Made by a program: the position numbers and the translations under genes
Notes under the pieces: model-generated
Told to the model about the DNA's origin: nothing
What the model saw: the letters and a program-made list of their open reading frames with translations, nothing else
Databases searched by the model: none
In this document: positions 18,801-27,288 of the stretch, in pieces
How the letters are laid out: each line of letters begins with the position of its first letter
Position numbering within the stretch: position 1 is the first letter of the stretch
Assembly: GCF_000949425.1 (NCBI RefSeq)
Contig: NZ_CP010976.1
Span: forward strand, 62,001 to 126,000
DNA: 64,000 nt
DNA from: Paenibacillus sp. IHBB 10380
GTDB taxonomy: Bacteria > Bacillota > Bacilli > Paenibacillales > Paenibacillaceae
Direction of reading: 5' to 3'

Positions 18801-21800
18801 TCTATTTAAATGCGGTCAAAAGTTCCTTAACAGCCCAGTATCTTAAACCAATTATACTTGCGAATGAATTAATGACTGAGAATGGCTTTAAGACGACGGA
18901 AAGCGTGGATGCTTCGATCCTACAGAAACTTTCCAACATATGGAATGATGTCCTTGGGAACGAAGTTAGAGGGATATCAGAAGATTTTTTCAATAGTGGC
19001 GGAAGTTCTCTCAAAGCCATGGCTCTTGTTTCAAGAATAAACCAAGAATTACATGTGAAAATGAGTATTGTCGAAGTTATGAAATATCCTGTACTTAAGG
19101 ATATGATGGTACTGGTCAAACAAAAGGCTCACACTGAAAACATGGTTATTTCCAAAACTTCACTCGGAAAATATGCCATTTCACCATTTGCTGAAAGGAT
19201 TTATACCATGCACACCCTTGATGGCGGCATGCTGTTTAATATACCTTTCGCATTCAGAATTCAAGGTGACTTTCAGGTGGCACAATTGGAAAATTATATG
19301 CAAGAAATGGTGCGGAACCACAGGATTTTTAGAACTTCATACCAATTGATTGATGATATCCCAACGGCTGTTATTGCCGAATCTATCAATTTTCAGATTT
19401 CAATTATTCAATCTGATAAATCACCGGATGAACTCTGTTTAAATGAGTTACTCGAGCCATTTGATCTAAATCAAGCTCCGTTGTTTAGGGTAAAGGTAGT
19501 TCGAACGAATTTAAATAATGTAAATGTTGTTTTTGCAGAATTTCACCATCTTATTATGGATGGACAATCGTTTTCTATGTTTATAGAAGAGCTAAATGCA
19601 TTCTATCAAGAAGTTCCAAGTCCAATCCATGAGGTTGATATAGACTATTTTGATTACGCTCATTGGTTTGAACAATTCAGTGAAAAGGGAATTGAGTCAA
19701 AACGGAAAGAATACTGGGAGGTAGAACTAAATGGAAGTAGCGGAAAACTAGACCTTCCATATGAAATTATCACCAACCGATACAGTAAGTATGCTGGGGA
19801 CCAAATTCGTTTTACTATATCGGAGATGCTTTTCAGCCAAATTCGATTAGCTGCTATGGAGCATAAGGTAACACCATATACATTTATGCTGGCCGTGTAC
19901 TTCTTGTTTCTCAGCAAATTAACTAACAGCACTGACCTAAACATTGGAACGCCTGTAAGTTTAAGAGATAATAAGCAGTCATTAAGAGTAATGGGAATGA
20001 TGGTTAACACTATTGTTATAAGAGGTCGGATGGATATTAATGATACTTTTGGAGTCTTTCTACAAAAATTGAATAACAAGGTACTTAGTGGTGTGGATCA
20101 TAAAGAATGCATGTACCACAGTGTCTTAAATACTCTACGACAGAATGATGAAGATATGGATACTCTTTTTGATACGATGTTCGTTTTCCATGATTATAAT
20201 ATTCCTGACCTGCATATTCCGGAATGTACCGTCGAATATGAACCTATCAATCAACGCTTTTCTCAAAGTAGCCTGATTTTTGAGGGTATCTGCATGGAAC
20301 AAACGATAAGCTGCAACTTTACCTACGACAGCAATAGATTGAATAGGGAGAGTATCCTAAAATACAAAGATATGTTTTTGAAGGTACTTGTGGATATTCT
20401 CGAAAATCAAGACAAATCGTTGCAACAGTATCAGCTTATAAGCCCACATGAAATGCAAAGAATTAGAAGTTTTGAATTAACTGAATGTTGCAATCGACCT
20501 TTTACACCTCTTCATCGACTGTTTGAATTCCAAGCAGAAATTCGCCCTCTTGATACTTGCTTGCTTTATAATGAAACTTCTTTTAGTTATGAAAAGGTAA
20601 ATTCAATGGCTAATGCACTAGCGATGAGTATTCTCTCAAGGATTGAGCCGCAAGATGTTGTGATGGTGATATGCGATAAGGCACCAGAAGTTGTCGTCTC
20701 TATGTTAGCGGTTATGAAAAGTGGAGGAATTTACCTGCCTGTTTTAAAGGATACGCCATTAAAGCGGATTCGAGAAATTGCTGAAACCTGCAAAGTCCGT
20801 CTTATCATATCGAATGAACCAGTATGGTGCGGTAATATACCGGTTATCGAACCTTCTCTAGACATTGGATTTATCGTCGGGAATCCAGATGTATGTATTA
20901 ATGACGATGGGGCAGCATATATCATCTTCACCTCAGGCACGACGGGAAAGAGCAAAGGAGTGATCGTTCAGCACAGATCAATTACTAACGCTGTAATGAG
21001 CAGAGCAGAAGAGTTCCAATTTAATGAATTCGACATAGGGATACTACTAATGGGATATGCGTTCGATGGGTTTATGACAAGTTTCTTTTGCCCAATTTTA
21101 TCCGGATCTTCACTTGTACTGTTAGATAATATTTTTGATGTAGATGCGATTGTTGATATGATCTTGAAACACAGTGTTACCCATTTCATCGCCACCCCCA
21201 CTATGTATCAGGCAATGCTTGAAAATTCAAAGATGCTAAAGGCTGACACTCTCAGAACTGTTTCGCTTGCCGGTGAACAGATCCCGACGGCCTTGGTTGA
21301 GAGTAGTAGACAAAAGCTACCTATGACAGAAGTAGCTAATGAGTATGGGCCTTCCGAAAACAGTGTTCTGTCTACCTTAAAGAGAAATATAGCTTCTGAT
21401 TGCATCACTATAGGGAAACCAATTAAGAATTGCCGCGTCAGGATTATCAATAATAAGGGCGAGTTATGTCCAATAGGGGTCTTTGGGGAGCTTTGTCTAT
21501 CGGGTGCTGGTCTTGCTAATGGATATGTTAATGATAATTTATTAACCCAGGATAAATTTGTTCAGGGAATTAATGGGGATAATTTTCGCTGGTATAAATC
21601 AGGTGATTTGGCAAAATGGCTCGACAACGGTGAAATTGTATTGGGTGGACGGATAAATGAACAAACAAAAGTAAACGGCTATAGAGTTGATTTGCTTGAA
21701 ATCCGGAATGCTATACTACGCATGCCGTTAGTCAAAGAGTGCTGTGTGCTGAATATAGATGATTCTTTCTTGAAGTGTTACTATACGGCAGATCGCATAA

Positions 21801-22795
21801 TATCTAACTATGAATTTATGGAATGTTTAGGTGATTATCTACCGATGTACATGATCCCTCGTGTCTATGTAAGAGTAGCTAAAATTCCAATTAATCCAAA
21901 CGGAAAGACAGACACTTCGAAGCTGGAAAATTATATTATCCAGAAAGAAACTATACAGCTTTCGGACGGGATATTGGCAGGTCAATTGCTTTCGTTGTTT
22001 AAAAGAGTGCTAAACAACGAAGAAGTTACGGAGAATGATAACTTTTTTGCCTATGGAGGGACATCACTGAAAGCGACATCTTTACAACGTTTTATTGATC
22101 AAACATTGCAGATTCCCATAAGTATCGTCGATATATTCACATATCCGACCGTAGCCTTGCTCAGCGAATGGATAACAAGCAAAAAAAATGCTGGCGGTCA
22201 AAAAGCCGTGTCTATTGAGAAGTCGGCAGCAAACACAGGAAAACTGTCATTTATGCAACAAAGAACGAAATTGTTAAGCGAATCCATCATAGATAATATC
22301 CGTTACCTGTCCGATGTTACTCATCTAGAATTTAGGTTTGTTTTTTATGCGGCGTTAATGTATGCAATTCATTCCTCTATGCTTTCCAGGGCGCAGATCT
22401 TCTATATTTATAATGAAGAAAGCACTGATATAAGCCTTGTTGAGTATGATTATGATGAGGATATGGAATTGGATGAATATTTTGCATTTGTTAGTTCCTC
22501 TATTCTGAAAAATCGAAACAAATCAGATGTTAATCTTAACGAATGGATAAACGGGAAGAGTGACCGTATTGTCATGACATTCGATCCTGTATATCTAGAG
22601 AGTGGAGAGGTGTGTACGTTACTTCTTTACACCAAAAAAATTGGAATCACACAACGACAATTAGTTGTTGAATACAATTCAACTGTTATAGACGATAATA
22701 TAGCTCAGTCAGTTCTTGATTCCTTTACCGACTTTATTGAGACAGCTTGGTTTGAAATGTATAAGAGTAAGCCGGTGATGCAGGAGGGGATTTAA
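15854..22795 (+). CDS. NRPS with embedded FkbH domain: C-FkbH-T-C-A-T-(unassigned)
   Basis: A 2313-residue assembly-line protein. A first condensation domain (about 1-410) has HHIFVDGW near 131-138. An FkbH block (about 420-930) has the HAD motif LDCDNTLWKG (Asp604 and Asp606) and a GNAT-like C-terminal part containing RTNQFN. Carrier T1 has Ser1052 in GGSSLKA. A second condensation domain has HHLIMDGQ near 1230. The adenylation domain (about 1535-2040) has FTSGTTGKSKG, NEYGPSEN and NPNGKTD. Carrier T2 has Ser2071 in GGTSLKA. The last 200 residues match nothing I know. FkbH domains dephosphorylate 1,3-bisphosphoglycerate and load glyceryl on a carrier, so a glycerate-like starter or extender is expected. 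I do not predict the amino acid. RBS AAAGGA precedes the ATG, about 100 bases after the IS. Confidence 0.9.
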   Translation: MDQNIEQLMLLSDVQKGLLFRTLSEETNVYTEMLCLKMAKHFDASRIRECWDIVLRKNKMLRSAIKCENLKQPVLIVFKTKELEIKEYDQVQSIEDLITKERAAGIDISKESFRVVLCKDLNNEHFMILISHHIFVDGWSTSLIVSDFYKSYYGKVINKEREYKDYLQYLKNKDTQMSEEFWDKQLYNYSGDMFLPYQSTDPSHKVIEKKLDVNTENKIKKFIYQNSITLSTLFYTAWSLFLSQYNKDNIDFGVASSGRLCGNQNFNDVIGLFMTVYPFHMNNHKKYSISEWIKRVKEVHITSLEHSEMPFAKIKEKQGGKLKEFNTLLVVENYPVVTEMEKDIQVYQVSEDTHYDLVIQVHVYDSLSIKYLTSGQNSLNLEHISNELVKIISKLVSSDINEKIENLFPSKYINVISYSPFEQAYLSDYIQEFGRTFHMNCQITYKDIHLLGTSIDEERGKVIKNLFIGLEYMVQQLHDVDMARRTLLQFADQLQSNIEKNPHEPIIINSMQGLYIYMLDPEIEALCSEFYDLIFTTVSRARNVKYIAANQAIEVTRTTELYDPVSFHEANIPYSRELYNALAAVCFRNIRALFGDVFKIIILDCDNTLWKGICAEDGWENVELSEDFAQFQRFLLQKKSEGFLLALCSKNNEETVLELFKNHPDMILTYSDFIVKKINWQSKAQNIKEICQSLDLSESNAIFVDDNITECASVINELPHVLTLMLPCGEGGIMNFMRNIWAFDKYQVTEEDRMRHTLYENKKDRDELWNTVTDEKKVIEKLSLNVSFSTLNSENVERVSQLSYRTNQFNMNGNRLDITDLFNSAKQEESFVIYASDCYGYYGIVGFVSVCEDNDRAVLTHFFLSCRALGRYIEHKILNVLLDYFKNKGINRLELFYKITDRNKYFGDFLQNTDWEILDKESDIHFSRPISNKMKTEFTDLISSDCIGGDVQPIFKNNNEQLQLRETHQGGDFSSQRIWISDIYLNAVKSSLTAQYLKPIILANELMTENGFKTTESVDASILQKLSNIWNDVLGNEVRGISEDFFNSGGSSLKAMALVSRINQELHVKMSIVEVMKYPVLKDMMVLVKQKAHTENMVISKTSLGKYAISPFAERIYTMHTLDGGMLFNIPFAFRIQGDFQVAQLENYMQEMVRNHRIFRTSYQLIDDIPTAVIAESINFQISIIQSDKSPDELCLNELLEPFDLNQAPLFRVKVVRTNLNNVNVVFAEFHHLIMDGQSFSMFIEELNAFYQEVPSPIHEVDIDYFDYAHWFEQFSEKGIESKRKEYWEVELNGSSGKLDLPYEIITNRYSKYAGDQIRFTISEMLFSQIRLAAMEHKVTPYTFMLAVYFLFLSKLTNSTDLNIGTPVSLRDNKQSLRVMGMMVNTIVIRGRMDINDTFGVFLQKLNNKVLSGVDHKECMYHSVLNTLRQNDEDMDTLFDTMFVFHDYNIPDLHIPECTVEYEPINQRFSQSSLIFEGICMEQTISCNFTYDSNRLNRESILKYKDMFLKVLVDILENQDKSLQQYQLISPHEMQRIRSFELTECCNRPFTPLHRLFEFQAEIRPLDTCLLYNETSFSYEKVNSMANALAMSILSRIEPQDVVMVICDKAPEVVVSMLAVMKSGGIYLPVLKDTPLKRIREIAETCKVRLIISNEPVWCGNIPVIEPSLDIGFIVGNPDVCINDDGAAYIIFTSGTTGKSKGVIVQHRSITNAVMSRAEEFQFNEFDIGILLMGYAFDGFMTSFFCPILSGSSLVLLDNIFDVDAIVDMILKHSVTHFIATPTMYQAMLENSKMLKADTLRTVSLAGEQIPTALVESSRQKLPMTEVANEYGPSENSVLSTLKRNIASDCITIGKPIKNCRVRIINNKGELCPIGVFGELCLSGAGLANGYVNDNLLTQDKFVQGINGDNFRWYKSGDLAKWLDNGEIVLGGRINEQTKVNGYRVDLLEIRNAILRMPLVKECCVLNIDDSFLKCYYTADRIISNYEFMECLGDYLPMYMIPRVYVRVAKIPINPNGKTDTSKLENYIIQKETIQLSDGILAGQLLSLFKRVLNNEEVTENDNFFAYGGTSLKATSLQRFIDQTLQIPISIVDIFTYPTVALLSEWITSKKNAGGQKAVSIEKSAANTGKLSFMQQRTKLLSESIIDNIRYLSDVTHLEFRFVFYAALMYAIHSSMLSRAQIFYIYNEESTDISLVEYDYDEDMELDEYFAFVSSSILKNRNKSDVNLNEWINGKSDRIVMTFDPVYLESGEVCTLLLYTKKIGITQRQLVVEYNSTVIDDNIAQSVLDSFTDFIETAWFEMYKSKPVMQEGI

Positions 22796-22797
22796 AT

Positions 22798-25700
22798 ATG
22801 AAATTATCAGAATTAAAAAAAACAACAAATCTGAAAAAAGATACTGATAATATCGGCACAAACCAAGGTATTTCTATTATTGGAATTGACTGCTCTATTG
22901 GAAATGCTCAATCCACACACGATTTTTGGAATCATCTAAAGAATAAAGTTGACTTCATTGGAGCAATTGATAGCCGCAGAGAAAAGATAACAAATGATAT
23001 TTTATCACTAATGCAAGAAGACGGGAGTAACTCACATAAGCTTCAAATGTGCTATTTGAGGGATATCGACCAGTTTGATTATTCCTTCTTCGGTATAGCA
23101 CCAAAAGAGGCCTCTATGATTGACCCGGCTCAAAAGCTTTTGCTGCAATCTGTTTACCGTTGCCTAGAAGATTCTAACGTTATAGTTGACAAGTATAGAG
23201 GAATGGATATTGGCGTATTTATAGGATATGACGATACCGATTTGGTCCGTTATAAAGACGTCATCTATAAATCAAACCCTGAAATGTACAATATGGCGAT
23301 ACCAGGAAATCATACAGCGATTATTTCTGGTAGGATTTCAGATTATTTTGATTTTAACGGGCCGACATATGTTGTGAACACGGCATGTTCGTCTTCCATG
23401 TCAGCACTACATCTCGCTAGTACAGCGTTAAAAAATGGGGAATGTAGCCTCGCCATTGTATGCTCAATAAATTTTACGCTTACTCCGGTGGAAAACAAGA
23501 ACTTTATTTTAGGGATAGAGGCTTCCGACGGACGTACTAAGACTTTCAACGACAATTCTAATGGAACTGGAAAAGGCGAGGGGATTATCAGTTTATTACT
23601 CAAACCCTATAAGAAAGCTATTGAGGAGAGGGATGCGATCTACGCTGTCATCAAAGGTTCAGCTGTGGGCCATGACGGTAAATCTAGTAGCTTGACCTCT
23701 CCGAATGTTAATGCACAAGCAGACGTACTTCGTAAGGCGTGGGACAATGCACAGATTAATCCGCGAGAATTAACTTATATTGAAGCACATGGAACAGGAA
23801 CCAAAATAGGTGACCCTATTGAGGTTGAAGCGATAAACCAAGCCGTTAGCTCCTATACTGATGAAAAAATGTTTTGCGCTATTGGTTCTGTCAAAAGCAA
23901 TATAGGTCATCTTAATGGAGCTGCAGGTCTCGCAGGTATTCTAAAAACTGCTTTGTGCTTGTATCATAAAGAGCTTGTCCCAACACTACACTTCCATTTT
24001 CCGAACAGCAATATTGATTTCTTTAACACTCCACTGTATGTCTGCTGCGAAAATAAAAAGATTATTGAAGATGTAATGTATGCAGGTGTGAGTTCGTTTG
24101 GTTTAAGCGGAACAAACTGTCATGTTGTCATGAAAAACCATCATGAGCAGAGGCAAGAAAATATAATTATTAAAAACTCCTATGAGGTTTTGGCATTATC
24201 GGCAAAAACAGAAAATTCCCTGAGGAGCCTTGTGCGGGAATACAGTAAGTTTCTTGTGAATGCAAGTGAAGAGGATTTGTTTTCTATCTGTTACACCGCT
24301 AATACTTGTCGTCAGCATTATCCATTTAGGAAAATCTTTGTTGTTTCATCCATCAGGGAATTACGATGTCAAATGTTTGCTTACATTTATTCCTTGAAAA
24401 CTCATAATGAAGACATATTTTTTTCTAACGTTAGTTATGACATTACACATATGGATCTGAAAGGCCTTCTTGTTAATAATAAGCTAATTGACTTGAACCG
24501 TATTTTGGCTTTATGCGATTTGTATATGGGAGGAGCAGAGATCAACTGGAATAGTTGTTATGCACCATATTCTTTCTCTACTGTACATATCCCGACATAC
24601 CAATTTGAAAAAACTTCATGTTTTTGGAATAGTGAAACTTTATTGCCTTCATCTCGGCGCATCGGGGGGAGTTATTGTTATAAAGCCACCTGGGTTCCTG
24701 TTCAACAAGACTCACTTTCACACAGAGATTTAGCGGATACAGTGGTGATAATTTATTCATCTACAAATCTTTCATTAAGCCTAAGCCAAAGATTGATAAA
24801 AAAATTACGTTGCGATAACCGTAAAGTCATTACAGTCAAACTGGAAGAAAACATTTCAGGTAAGACTAGCATGGATTCTTTTATTTATTCATCGCAAGAG
24901 GAAAAATATACCGAGTTATTAGCCGAAATTGGTAGTAGTACAGATGTTTCGGTAATATTTTTGGCGACATTACAAGAGAAATTTGATTATTCACTTTATG
25001 AGAAGTACTTATCTAGTAATATTTATACGCTGAATGACATTTACCGAGCGTTCAACACATTAAAACAAAGACTTAGAGATTTTATATGTATAGGTGACTA
25101 TGGTGATAATGTAACTGGAGACGAGGGTTATGTTAATCCATACAATGGGGCTTTATACGAATATATAAAAGGAATACAGGCTGAAAATATGTTGTTTCCT
25201 GAAACTTTCCGTAGCATCGATGTGTGTAATGATGTAACATTTGAACTTTTGTGTGAAGCAGTTGAAATAAAGGGAAGTGGGAAATATGCGCTGCGTAATG
25301 GGCGGATATTTATAGAGACTGTCGCTCGTAATAAGGAATTGGAAGAGGTACAGATGCTCCATGATGGCGACGTTTATGTAATTACTGGAGGGTTCAGCGA
25401 AAACGTCCTGCATCTGTGCAGAACGATTGCTGAGCGTGTCCAGGTTACCTTTTATCTGCTTAGTAGAAGTGTTGAGCAACATCTGGAAAAGAAGAATGTT
25501 AACTTAATCATTTCAAACATCAAAGAACTAGGCAGTACGGTTTTTTATAAAAACTGTAATGTTTCCTCTGCTAAAGAAGTTAATACGGTATTGAATACGA
25601 TCCGCGGTGAAACCGGTCAGAATATTTCCGGAATCATTCATTGCGCCGGAGTAGAGTCGGTTGGAGTTCTCAGTAGAAAATCACGTTCTCAAATTCAAGC

Positions 25701-27288
25701 AGTGCTTGGTCCAAAAGTTATGGGGTGCGTGAATCTTCATCAAAGCACAAAGGCAGACAATCTTTCATTCTTTTTAATGTTTTCATCAATGTCCTCCTTT
25801 GTACCCACTCCCGGTCAAGCGGATTATGCATATGCGAACAAATTTATGGATATTTATAGCCAAATCATTGCGGGTGATGCGCGAAAAGTGCTGAGCATCA
25901 ATTGGCCAGCTTTCAAAGATGCAGGTATGGCTGTTAGAAATATGGTGAATTTCGAAAGAATGGTCGTGCCTGCTTTATCATTTAAAGCTTTAGCTGACCT
26001 GTGTCTATTTGCTCTTGAACATGCGGAAGGACAAGTAATCGTTTCTAATTCAGTAATTAGTTTTGAACTGGATGAGAATAACCGTTTTAATGATTATGAA
26101 GTGACTTCTTCTAACGAGCTATCGGATTTCCCAGGGATGACAGCGCTTCAAAAAAGCATTGCCACAATCTGGAGCAAAGTATTAGGAATTCGTCAAATAG
26201 GCTTAGATGACGAATTCACTTCATTAGGTGGAAATTCAATTAGTGCTATTCAACTGGCTTTAGAAATAGAAAAAAAGTACAAAATAGTACTCGATGAAAA
26301 TTTTCAATACTCCGTCATGAATATACGTCAGACAGCTGAGTTGATTGAACAAATGAGCGGGGAGAATAAAGTTGTTCTAAATGCTATTGAACCGTTCAAT
26401 CAATTTCTTTTTATCAATTGTTTCTACTCTTCCTTGTTTTCCGTACTTTCATATTATAAAGTACCCGTCAGTAGTTTTATCTGTAAATATAAAGCCTATG
26501 CTGATTGGAATGACGGACGATTTGACATTAAATACAATGCTCCTAACGATTTTGAAGAGATTATGTCTTCACTAGGCCTGGCGGTCAATGTACAGAGAAA
26601 ATTGCAGGACTGCTTTGAACCAACTATCACAAGTTTGCAAAATGGTCATCCAGTGATTTTGTCTGTTGATTGCTTTTATCTTCCTATCAGATCCGATATG
26701 TATCAGCGTATTCACTGTGAACATAGTCTACTTGTTATTGGTTATGAGAAAAGCAAGGAAATATTTTATGTACTGGAGCAAAAAAATGCCGAGAGCCTTT
26801 CCTATCAAAAGCAAGAAATTAAATTTGAAGATATGAAAGCAGCCTATAACGGTTATCAGAACAACTTCGGGACAAAATCTACTATTGAGTTTATGGAAGT
26901 ATTTCCTCTTGAAGAAGATGAAATACGAAGTGTCGGTGCTGCTAAAACTGTTTTTGACGAAAGCTTTACAAGAACAAAAGAGATAATTGATTTGTCTTTA
27001 CAATATATCAATTCAATTGATTCATTCGATATTTCTGAGAAAGAGCGAGACAGTAGATTTCTGCATATGCTTAACCAGTGTATTTCTTATATCCAAGCAC
27101 AGTCCTATATTAATAACGAGTTGTACCAATCTGATGACTACGGTCTTCTCTTAGCCCAAATGAATGATTTATATCTCAGGTCCCGTGTGAAATTGGTTAA
27201 GAATAATCTTATTGGTGAAAGTGGAGAAAAAGTTCGCAGGAACATGCTTACTACAGGACTACCGAATAAGATACGGAGGTTGTCATGA
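22798..27288 (+). CDS. AT-less PKS module: KS-KR-ACP-BtrH-like domain
   Basis: 1496 residues. The ketosynthase (about 20-450) has the intact triad Cys197 (TACSSS), His331 (EAHGTGT) and His371 (NIGHLNG). There is no acyltransferase domain; a short docking-like region ends at PTYQFEKTSCFW. The ketoreductase region (about 630-1090) keeps Tyr1010 in ADYAYAN, but its nucleotide motif reads TGGFSENV rather than TGGxGxxG, so activity is doubtful. The ACP has Ser1147 in LGGNSISA. Beyond about 1195 follows a papain-fold-like region resembling the N-terminal domain of BtrH, with a candidate Cys1208 (NCFYSS) and His1309 (HCEHSLLVIGY). The discrete acyltransferase at 33582 probably supplies extender units. 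The stop overlaps the next start. Confidence 0.9.
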   Translation: MKLSELKKTTNLKKDTDNIGTNQGISIIGIDCSIGNAQSTHDFWNHLKNKVDFIGAIDSRREKITNDILSLMQEDGSNSHKLQMCYLRDIDQFDYSFFGIAPKEASMIDPAQKLLLQSVYRCLEDSNVIVDKYRGMDIGVFIGYDDTDLVRYKDVIYKSNPEMYNMAIPGNHTAIISGRISDYFDFNGPTYVVNTACSSSMSALHLASTALKNGECSLAIVCSINFTLTPVENKNFILGIEASDGRTKTFNDNSNGTGKGEGIISLLLKPYKKAIEERDAIYAVIKGSAVGHDGKSSSLTSPNVNAQADVLRKAWDNAQINPRELTYIEAHGTGTKIGDPIEVEAINQAVSSYTDEKMFCAIGSVKSNIGHLNGAAGLAGILKTALCLYHKELVPTLHFHFPNSNIDFFNTPLYVCCENKKIIEDVMYAGVSSFGLSGTNCHVVMKNHHEQRQENIIIKNSYEVLALSAKTENSLRSLVREYSKFLVNASEEDLFSICYTANTCRQHYPFRKIFVVSSIRELRCQMFAYIYSLKTHNEDIFFSNVSYDITHMDLKGLLVNNKLIDLNRILALCDLYMGGAEINWNSCYAPYSFSTVHIPTYQFEKTSCFWNSETLLPSSRRIGGSYCYKATWVPVQQDSLSHRDLADTVVIIYSSTNLSLSLSQRLIKKLRCDNRKVITVKLEENISGKTSMDSFIYSSQEEKYTELLAEIGSSTDVSVIFLATLQEKFDYSLYEKYLSSNIYTLNDIYRAFNTLKQRLRDFICIGDYGDNVTGDEGYVNPYNGALYEYIKGIQAENMLFPETFRSIDVCNDVTFELLCEAVEIKGSGKYALRNGRIFIETVARNKELEEVQMLHDGDVYVITGGFSENVLHLCRTIAERVQVTFYLLSRSVEQHLEKKNVNLIISNIKELGSTVFYKNCNVSSAKEVNTVLNTIRGETGQNISGIIHCAGVESVGVLSRKSRSQIQAVLGPKVMGCVNLHQSTKADNLSFFLMFSSMSSFVPTPGQADYAYANKFMDIYSQIIAGDARKVLSINWPAFKDAGMAVRNMVNFERMVVPALSFKALADLCLFALEHAEGQVIVSNSVISFELDENNRFNDYEVTSSNELSDFPGMTALQKSIATIWSKVLGIRQIGLDDEFTSLGGNSISAIQLALEIEKKYKIVLDENFQYSVMNIRQTAELIEQMSGENKVVLNAIEPFNQFLFINCFYSSLFSVLSYYKVPVSSFICKYKAYADWNDGRFDIKYNAPNDFEEIMSSLGLAVNVQRKLQDCFEPTITSLQNGHPVILSVDCFYLPIRSDMYQRIHCEHSLLVIGYEKSKEIFYVLEQKNAESLSYQKQEIKFEDMKAAYNGYQNNFGTKSTIEFMEVFPLEEDEIRSVGAAKTVFDESFTRTKEIIDLSLQYINSIDSFDISEKERDSRFLHMLNQCISYIQAQSYINNELYQSDDYGLLLAQMNDLYLRSRVKLVKNNLIGESGEKVRRNMLTTGLPNKIRRLS

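Noticed and set aside
20900..21960. Prediction of the amino acid activated by the two adenylation domains
   Set aside because: I could locate core motifs but could not align all specificity-pocket residues reliably by eye, so no substrate is given.
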